From NCBI GenBank assembly GCA_026647295.1, contig JAPKHB010000092.1, forward strand, positions 1-11,135: a stretch of 11,135 nucleotides of DNA. Reading direction: 5' to 3'. The position numbers and the translations under genes are program-made. This document shows positions 6,118-11,135 of this stretch, piece by piece; the stretch's first letter is position 1; each line of letters starts with the position of its first letter. The DNA comes from Planctomycetota bacterium (GTDB lineage Bacteria; Planctomycetota; PLA2; JAEUHO01). The notes beneath the pieces are model-generated. The model was not told the DNA's origin, did not search any database, and saw nothing but the letters and a program-made list of their open reading frames with translations.

Positions 6118-8640
6118 ATGGCCCGCAACCTCCGCGCGTCCCGCGACCCGGGGCGCCGATCTGCGCCCGCTGGGCGCGTGCTCGTCTGGGCCGCCTGGCT
6201 CGGGCTCGGCACGGGCATCGCGCTGCTCGTCGACGTTCCGCCACCGGACCCGGGCGCCTGCGCCGGCGCTCCCGGCGCCCCGGCGCCCCAGGCCGCGCCC
6301 CTGCCGCCCGGGGGCCCGGGGACGCCGCTGGCCGACCTGACGGCGCTGGCCGCGGCGCTCGAGGCGGGCCTTGCGCCCACTCCCGCGGCGCTCGAGGCCT
6401 TCTGCGCCGGCCTCTGGCGGCATGCGCCGGGCCCGGCCGGCCGTGCGCTTGGCTACCAGGCCTTCGAGCGCCGGCCCCCGGCCGGAGGATCACCCACGGC
6501 CCCGGCCGCGGGCCTGCCCCCCGGGCGCGTGACCTTCGTCGCCACGGACGCCGCGCCGATGCCCTGGTTGCTCGGGACGGATCTCGCCGAAGACCCCGCG
6601 GTGCGCGAGGCGCTTCGCTCCGCCCTGGCGACGGGCGCCGCGGTCCTTGCGCGCGGCACGCGGATCCCCATCTCGCCCGACGGCGGCGAGATGGAGGGCG
6701 CCTACCTCATCCTCGGGGTGGGCCGCCTGGACCGCCCCCCGGAGCCGCAGGCGACCGCGCCCCTTGCGCCGGGCTTCGTCTTCGTCCCGCTCGCCGCCTC
6801 CGCCGCGCGCGCGTTGACGGCGTCCGGCGCGCTGGGGTCGGCGGGCCTGACCGCCGCGGACGCCTTGCCGCCGTCGCTCGCGGCGGGCCACGTCCCCGCC
6901 CGACCGTCCGCGGGGGCGCCGGCGGGGCGCGGAGCCCCCCGGGCGCGGTGGGGTCTGGCCCTGGCCCTCGGGGGCGGGCTCGCCCTGGTCGGGCGGGGCC
7001 TCCTCGCCCGGCGGGAAGGGCGCCGCGCAACCGAGCGCGCCGCCCGGGCCGAGCGGGAACTCACCCTCGCCGCGGAGCGCGCGGCGCTCGCCCAGCGCTC
7101 GCTCGACGACCTCGCCCGCGGGGTCGGCGCCGTGTTCTGGGTCGCGCGCCCGGGCGAACCCCGGCGCCTCGAGGCTGCGGGCGCCTTCGAGGAGATCTTC
7201 GGCCACCCGCCCGCGGCGCTCGAGGCCGACCCGGGACTGTGGCTCGCGCGCGTGCATCCCGCCGACCGGGACGCCGTCGGCCGGGCCCTGGCCGGCGCGG
7301 GGGCGGGCCAGGCGTGTGACCTCGTCTACCGCGTCGAGCGCCCCGACGGCACCCTGCGCTGGGTCCGCGATCGCGCTTCGGCCGCGCCGCCGGCCGGGGA
7401 ACCCGGGCTGCGGATCTTCGGGATCGCCGAGGACGTCACGCGGCTGCGCGCGGCCACGGACGCGGCCGAGCACGCGCAGGCGCAGTTGCGCCACGTCCAG
7501 AAGCTCGACGCCGTGGGCCGGCTGGCCGGCGGCGTGGCGCACGACTTCAACAACCTCCTGACCGCCATCCTGGGCTACGCGACGCTGGCGCTGGGCCGGC
7601 TCTCGCCCCAGCACCCCGTGCGGGACATGCTCCGGGGCGTCGAGCACGCCGGCCGCAGCGCCGCGGCGCTCACCGCGCAACTCCTCGCCTTCAGCCGCCG
7701 CCAGGTGCTCCATCCCCGCCGGCTGGACCTGAACGAGGTGGTCGCCGCCACGCTCAAGCTCGCCCGGCGCCTCGTGCGCGAGGACGTGGCGATCGAGACC
7801 CGGGCGGGAGCCGACGTCCCCGCCGTGTGGGCCGACGCGGGCCAGATCGAGCAGGTGCTGATGAACCTCGTGATCAACGCCTCCGACGCCATGCCCGAGG
7901 GCGGCACCTTGCGCGTCACGACGGCGTCGGTCGACGCCGGCCGCGCGCCCCCATCCGACCGCGCGGGCCTGGGGCCGGGCCGCTACGCCCGGATCGCCGT
8001 GCGCGACCACGGCGTGGGCATGAGCCGGGCCGTCCGGGAACGGCTCTTCGAACCCTTCTTCACGACGAAGCCCCCCGGCCGCGGGACGGGGCTCGGGCTC
8101 GCGACGGCCTACGGCATCGTGGAGCAGAGCCACGGCCACGTCGCGGTCGACTCCGCGCCCGGCCGCGGCACGACCGTGCGCGTGTACCTGCCCGCCCACG
8201 CGGGGGGCGACGCCGCGGAGCCGGAGCCCGACGCCGCGCCGCCGCCTCCGCTCCCGCGGGGGACCGGCGAACGCATCCTCCTGGTGGAGGACAACGGCCC
8301 GCTGCGGGCGCTCGCCTCGCAGACGCTCGCGGACCTGGGCTACGAGGTGGCGGCCGCGGCGACGGCCGAGGAGGCCGTCGCGCTCGCCGCGGCCGCCGCC
8401 CCGCCGCCGGCGCTCCTGCTCACCGACGTGGTCCTGCCCGGGCCGAGCGGCCCCGCGCTGGGCGAGCGGCTGCGGCGGCGCTTCCCCGCCCTGCGCGTGT
8501 TGTTCATGTCCGGCCACGCCGAGGAGGCGGTCCGCCGCGCGGGCGTTTCGCCCGCGGGCGCCTCCTTCCTCCCCAAGCCGTTCCTGCCCGGGGACCTCGC
8601 CCGCAAGGTGCGCGAGGTGCTCGACGCCCCGCGCCCCTGA
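6118..8640 (+). CDS. hybrid sensor histidine kinase with CHASE-like sensor, PAS and C-terminal receiver
   Basis: This is an 840-residue membrane kinase. Helix 1 lies at about 20-38 and a second membrane segment at about 278-297. They bracket an extracytoplasmic region whose segment 136-205 (LLGTDLAEDPAVREALRSAL, then ATGAAVLARG) resembles a divergent CHASE ligand-binding domain. A PAS_3-like domain follows (about 335-445; VHPADRD, DGTLRWVRDRA). The HisKA H-box is GGVAHDFNNLL with phospho-acceptor His475. The HATPase domain has N-box Asn587, DHGVGM (630-635), LFEPFFTTK (643-651) and GTGLGL (656-661). A short Pro/Glu linker leads to a receiver with acidic pair Glu724/Asp725, phospho-acceptor Asp770, Ser798 and Lys820. 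All catalytic residues are intact. The ATG at 6118 gives a sensible N-terminus, though its ribosome binding site is weak. The ligand is unknown, and no separate response regulator or phosphotransfer protein is encoded nearby. It converges on the glutamine synthetase gene, with 31 bases between. Confidence 0.92.
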   Translation: MARNLRASRDPGRRSAPAGRVLVWAAWLGLGTGIALLVDVPPPDPGACAGAPGAPAPQAAPLPPGGPGTPLADLTALAAALEAGLAPTPAALEAFCAGLWRHAPGPAGRALGYQAFERRPPAGGSPTAPAAGLPPGRVTFVATDAAPMPWLLGTDLAEDPAVREALRSALATGAAVLARGTRIPISPDGGEMEGAYLILGVGRLDRPPEPQATAPLAPGFVFVPLAASAARALTASGALGSAGLTAADALPPSLAAGHVPARPSAGAPAGRGAPRARWGLALALGGGLALVGRGLLARREGRRATERAARAERELTLAAERAALAQRSLDDLARGVGAVFWVARPGEPRRLEAAGAFEEIFGHPPAALEADPGLWLARVHPADRDAVGRALAGAGAGQACDLVYRVERPDGTLRWVRDRASAAPPAGEPGLRIFGIAEDVTRLRAATDAAEHAQAQLRHVQKLDAVGRLAGGVAHDFNNLLTAILGYATLALGRLSPQHPVRDMLRGVEHAGRSAAALTAQLLAFSRRQVLHPRRLDLNEVVAATLKLARRLVREDVAIETRAGADVPAVWADAGQIEQVLMNLVINASDAMPEGGTLRVTTASVDAGRAPPSDRAGLGPGRYARIAVRDHGVGMSRAVRERLFEPFFTTKPPGRGTGLGLATAYGIVEQSHGHVAVDSAPGRGTTVRVYLPAHAGGDAAEPEPDAAPPPPLPRGTGERILLVEDNGPLRALASQTLADLGYEVAAAATAEEAVALAAAAAPPPALLLTDVVLPGPSGPALGERLRRRFPALRVLFMSGHAEEAVRRAGVSPAGASFLPKPFLPGDLARKVREVLDAPRP

Positions 8641-8671
8641 CCCTCGGGGCGCGGCCGCAAGCCGCCGGCGG

Positions 8672-10648
8672 CTATTGGAACAGGAGTTGGTGGTAGGACG
8701 GGAAGGGCCACAGGGCCTCGTCGGTCCGCCGCTCGAGCGTGTCGCAGGCGCCGCGCAGGCGGCCCATGGCGGGGCGCAGCACCGCGACCTGGTGGCGGGC
8801 CTTCTCGGCGCAGGCGTGCTCGTCGGGCGCCCCGGCCAGGGCCTGGCGCACCTCGTCCACGAAGCGGATCGCGTCCTGGATCAGGCCGGTGTAGATGGCC
8901 AACTCCTCGCGCTGGGCGGCGCACTCCAGGCCCGCGGCCTCGCACTTGAGGATGGCGTCGGCCAGGAGGGTCTGCTGGCGCCAGGCCGCCGGCAGCGCGC
9001 CGGTCTTCACCATGCGCAGCATCTGGACCGCCTCGATGTCGAGCATGCGGTTGAACTTCTCGAGTTCGATGCGGTAGCGCGCGTCGAGCTCGTGGGGCTT
9101 GAGCACGCCGTAACGCTCGAACAGCGCCTTGGTGTCGTCCTCGATCAGCGCCTTGAGCGCCCCCGGCGTCACCCGCTCGTTGGGCAGGCCCCGCCGGGCC
9201 GCCTCCTGCGCCCACGCCTCGGAGTAGTTGTCGCCGTTGAACACGACGGGCTTGGCGTCGGCGTAGGCCTCCTTCACCACGGAGAGGATCGCCTGCGTGC
9301 GGTCCTCGCCGGCCCGAAGGCGCGCGTCGAGCTGCTCGGCCATCTCGTCGAGGGCCTCGGCCACGGCCAGGTTGAGGTAGGTCATGGGCGTGGCGCTGGA
9401 CTGGCTCGAGCCGACGGCGCGGAACTCGAACTTGTTGCCCGTGAAGGCGAAGGGCGAGGTCCGGTTGCGGTCGCTGTTGTCCTTGCGCACCGCGGGCAGC
9501 ACCTCGACGCCGGTCTGGATCACCTCTTCGGCCACCGCGGCCACGGTGCGGCCCTCGAGCAGCGTGTCGAGGATGAGCGTGAGCCGGTCGCCCAGGAAGG
9601 CCGAGATGATGGCCGGCGGCGCCTCGTTGGCGCCCAGGCGGTGGTCGTTGCCCGCGTGGGCGATCCCGGCCCGCAGCAGCGCCGCGCGCCGGTGCACGCC
9701 GCGCAGCACCGCACCCAGGAAGAAGAGGAACTCGACGTTCTCCTCGGGGCTGCGCCCGGGGTCGAGCAGGTTGCGGCCCGTCTCGTCCTGCATCGACCAG
9801 TTGTTGTGCTTGCCCGAGCCGTTGACGCCGGCGAAGGGCTTCTCGTGCAAGAGGACCGCCAGGCCGCGCTCCTTGGCCAGGCGGCGCATGAGGTCCATCA
9901 GCATCTGGTTCTGGTCGCACGAGATGTTGAGCGCCTGGAAGATCGGCGCGCACTCGTACTGGTGCGGGGCCACCTCGTTGTGGCGCGTCTTGAGCGGGAT
10001 GCCGAGCTTCCAGGCCTCGCGCTCGAGCGCGGCCATGTACTCCAGGGCGCGCGCGTCGATGGCGCCGAAGTAGTTGTCCTCGAGTTGCTGGCCCTTGGGC
10101 GGGGCGGAGCCCAGCACCGTGCGGCCGGCCACCTCCAGGTCGGGGCGGCGCACGTAGAGGTCGCGGCGGATGAGGAAGTACTCCTGTTCGGGGCCCAGCG
10201 TGGGCGTGACGCGCCGGGCGCGCCGGCCCATCAGCCCCAGCACCCGCACGGCCGCGCGGCTCAACTCCCGCATGCTGCGCAGGAGGGGCGTCTTCTTGTC
10301 GAGCACGTCGCCCGTGTAGGAGACGAACACGGAGGGGATGGTGAGGGTGCAGCCCACCTCGTCGAAGACGAGGAAGGCGGGCGAGGTCGGGTCCCAGGCC
10401 GTGTAGCCGCGCGCCTCGAAGGTCGAGCGCATGCCGCCGCTGGGGAAGGACGAGGCGTCGGGCTCGGCCTGGATGAGCATGCTGCCGGAGAAGCGCTCGA
10501 TGGCCTTGCCGTCGCACAGCGAGAGGAAGGCGTCGTGCTTCTCGGCCGTGGCGCCGGTGAGGGGCTGGAACCAGTGCGTGAAGTGCGTCGCGCCGCGCTC
10601 CATCGCCCACTCCTTCATGGCCTGGGCGACGGCGTCGGCGAGGCCCAT
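8672..10648 (-). CDS. glnN: type III glutamine synthetase (GSIII, GlnN), N-terminus apparently truncated
   Basis: The enzyme makes glutamine from glutamate, ammonia and ATP in the cytoplasm. From Met at 10648 there are 658 residues, against roughly 700-730 in the family. GSIII hallmarks include KEWAMERGATHFTHWFQPLTG (12-32), AEKHDAF (35-41), metal-site GPEQEYF (152-158), NEVAPHQYE (224-232), the glutamate/ATP-site stretch from KPFAG through GSGKHNNWSM (270-286), GNDHRLGANEAPP (333-345) and FAFTGNKFEFRAVGSSQS (400-417). The chain ends HQLLFQ and its catalytic core is complete. The frame stays open a further 31 codons to 10741. That extension contains family-like sequence (RLPRPIFEAIQA), then hits TAG at 10742-10744, and it contains no ATG, GTG or TTG. 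The usual N-terminal segment with its FGE..VF motif is absent. The Met at 10648 has no good ribosome binding site, so the true start is probably lost at the joint described separately. It converges with the kinase gene. Confidence 0.92.
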   Translation of the reverse strand: MGLADAVAQAMKEWAMERGATHFTHWFQPLTGATAEKHDAFLSLCDGKAIERFSGSMLIQAEPDASSFPSGGMRSTFEARGYTAWDPTSPAFLVFDEVGCTLTIPSVFVSYTGDVLDKKTPLLRSMRELSRAAVRVLGLMGRRARRVTPTLGPEQEYFLIRRDLYVRRPDLEVAGRTVLGSAPPKGQQLEDNYFGAIDARALEYMAALEREAWKLGIPLKTRHNEVAPHQYECAPIFQALNISCDQNQMLMDLMRRLAKERGLAVLLHEKPFAGVNGSGKHNNWSMQDETGRNLLDPGRSPEENVEFLFFLGAVLRGVHRRAALLRAGIAHAGNDHRLGANEAPPAIISAFLGDRLTLILDTLLEGRTVAAVAEEVIQTGVEVLPAVRKDNSDRNRTSPFAFTGNKFEFRAVGSSQSSATPMTYLNLAVAEALDEMAEQLDARLRAGEDRTQAILSVVKEAYADAKPVVFNGDNYSEAWAQEAARRGLPNERVTPGALKALIEDDTKALFERYGVLKPHELDARYRIELEKFNRMLDIEAVQMLRMVKTGALPAAWRQQTLLADAILKCEAAGLECAAQREELAIYTGLIQDAIRFVDEVRQALAGAPDEHACAEKARHQVAVLRPAMGRLRGACDTLERRTDEALWPFPSYHQLLFQ

Positions 10649-10741
10649 GTCGAGCGGCTCGCCGGCGGCGATGGTGGCCTGGATGGCCTCGAAGATCGGC
10701 CGGGGCAGCCGGCGCTGTTGCGGCGCCCGCTGGCGCTTCTT
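10649..10741 (-). other. in-frame 5' extension of the glutamine synthetase without a usable start
   Basis: These 31 codons continue the glutamine synthetase frame upstream of its first Met. About 20 of them (RLPRPIFEAIQA through GEPLD) look like normal GSIII sequence, so they were probably coding in an intact gene. The only near-start codon is a CTG. A TAG stop lies immediately upstream at 10742-10744. This suggests that the 5' end of the gene is not present in this window. Confidence 0.55.
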
Positions 10742-10805
10742 CTAACCAAGCCTCTTGCCTCGCCCATTCGCAGGCAGGCACGTCAGGATTTGATTACCGA
10801 AATGT

Positions 10806-10809
10806 GAGG
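10806..10809 (+). promoter_or_regulatory. Shine-Dalgarno GAGG of the tailed aminopeptidase-like gene
   Basis: GAGG ends 5 nt before the ATG at 10815, and the next plus-strand frame begins cleanly there. This supports that start rather than any internal one. Confidence 0.5.
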
Positions 10810-10814
10810 TTGCC

Positions 10815-11135
10815 ATGCCGACTCGCAAGACCGCAAAAAAGGCTGCTCCCACCGCCCGCAAGAAAGTCGTGAAAAAAGCCGCAGCCAAAGCGGCCGCCAG
10901 GAAACCGGCCGCCCGCCGGACGCCGGCCCAAGCTGTGGCGCCGGCGCCGCTGGATGAGCAACTGCTTGCTGCCGCGCGCACTGCCGTCAAAGTGTGCATG
11001 AATGTGCAACCGGGTGAGACGGTGACGGTCATCACCGATGAAAACAAACGCAACATCGGCCAGGCGCTGTGGCGAACAGCCCAGCGGTCCAGACTCTGCG
11101 TTGAAGTACTCAAGGGCAATCCCCTTACTGGTAAC
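10815..11135 (+). CDS. probable M29-type leucyl aminopeptidase with a histone-H1-like basic tail, 3' end cut by window edge
   Basis: The first 107 codons of a longer gene are present. Residues 1-45 are a low-complexity Lys/Ala/Arg/Pro tail (TRKTAKKAAPTARKK, KKAAAKAAARKPAARR) like those of bacterial histone H1-like proteins. From about residue 46 the sequence LDEQLLAAARTAVKVCMNVQ, then PGETVTVITDENKRNIGQAL, matches the N-terminal pattern I know from M29 (aminopeptidase T-like) metallopeptidases, where a small helix leads to KPGE..L.VTDE...IG.AL. The metal-binding residues lie further downstream and cannot be seen. The tail could bind nucleic acid or polyanions; whether it is kept in the mature protein is unknown. 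Codon use is far less GC-biased than in the rest of the window. If the family call is wrong, this is simply an unidentified protein with an H1-like tail. It is divergent from the glutamine synthetase gene. Confidence 0.65.
   Translation, partial: MPTRKTAKKAAPTARKKVVKKAAAKAAARKPAARRTPAQAVAPAPLDEQLLAAARTAVKVCMNVQPGETVTVITDENKRNIGQALWRTAQRSRLCVEVLKGNPLTGN

Larger units (their letters stand above)
10742..11135. other. segment of distinctly lower GC content joined at about 10740
   Basis: From about 10740 rightward the sequence is visibly less GC-rich than everything to the left, with A-runs such as AAAAAA and codons such as AAA, GCT, CTT, GTA and AGA. In the gene within it, 35 of the 107 visible codons end in A or T by hand count; genes to the left rarely use such codons. 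The shift coincides with loss of the glutamine synthetase 5' end. Either acquired DNA or a chimeric assembly joint would explain it. No insertion sequence end, integrase site or target duplication is recognisable at the edge. Confidence 0.6.

Noticed and set aside
8641..8672. Palindromes GCGGCCGC and GCCGCCGGCGGC between the convergent kinase and synthetase genes as a bidirectional terminator
   Set aside because: The stems would be only 4-5 pairs with awkward loops, there is no T-run, and such palindromes are expected by chance at this GC content. Termination here is plausible but not shown.
10755..10777. Short inverted repeat TGCCT...AGGCA in the gap before the aminopeptidase-like gene, as a transposon end or operator
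   Set aside because: The arms are only 5-7 pairs with a bulge. There is no matching copy elsewhere and no target duplication at the composition break.
8340..10781. An 813-codon minus-strand frame offset from the synthetase frame, which crosses the composition break
   Set aside because: Its product is low-complexity Arg/Gly/Ala/Pro sequence. It also overlaps the receiver end of the kinase gene. It does not rescue the missing synthetase N-terminus.
8675..10807. A 710-codon open frame on the plus strand opposite the glutamine synthetase gene
   Set aside because: It mirrors the synthetase gene in codon phase and has no domain signature, while the minus-strand product carries every GSIII motif.

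Overview
The window is a very GC-rich bacterial chromosome segment whose reading frames use almost only G or C at third codon positions. Its last ~390 bases are clearly less GC-rich. A lipoprotein with a lipobox and a MacAB-like envelope export module point to a Gram-negative, double-membrane bacterium. A type III glutamine synthetase fits lineages such as Planctomycetota or other GC-rich environmental phyla, but I cannot name the taxon from sequence alone.

Layout. A divergent pair opens the window. On the minus strand is a ChaN/Tiki-superfamily lipoprotein, cut by the left edge (1-1014). On the plus strand is a 42-codon, extremely basic small protein with an excellent Shine-Dalgarno (1140-1268). 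Next comes a tightly packed four-gene plus-strand operon (1354-5932): a HlyD/MacA-type membrane fusion protein, a LolD/MacB-type ATPase, and two different FtsX/MacB-type permeases. The last three genes are linked by 4-nt and 1-nt stop/start overlaps. Together they would form an ATP-driven transporter acting across the inner membrane and periplasm. The outer-membrane partner is not in the window and the cargo is unknown.

After a 185-base gap lies a large hybrid sensor histidine kinase (6118-8640), with an extracytoplasmic CHASE-like sensor, PAS, HisKA, HATPase and C-terminal receiver. It converges on a minus-strand type III glutamine synthetase (8672-10648, frame open to 10741). This enzyme lacks the usual N-terminal ~50 residues: its frame meets a stop exactly where base composition drops.

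Beyond that point a plus-strand gene starts (10815 to the right edge). It has a Lys/Ala/Arg-rich, histone-H1-like N-terminal tail followed by what looks like the start of an M29-type leucyl aminopeptidase domain. Its codon use differs sharply from all other genes here. The last ~390 bases are therefore either recently acquired DNA or a chimeric assembly joint; this is the most important oddity. Otherwise the genes belong to known families, and I did not find a convincing new multi-gene system. The items most worth a second look are the joint at ~10740, the tailed aminopeptidase, the 42-residue basic protein, and the divergent sensor domain of the kinase. No tRNA, rRNA, insertion sequence or CRISPR array was seen, and no gene-free stretch exceeds 300 bases.
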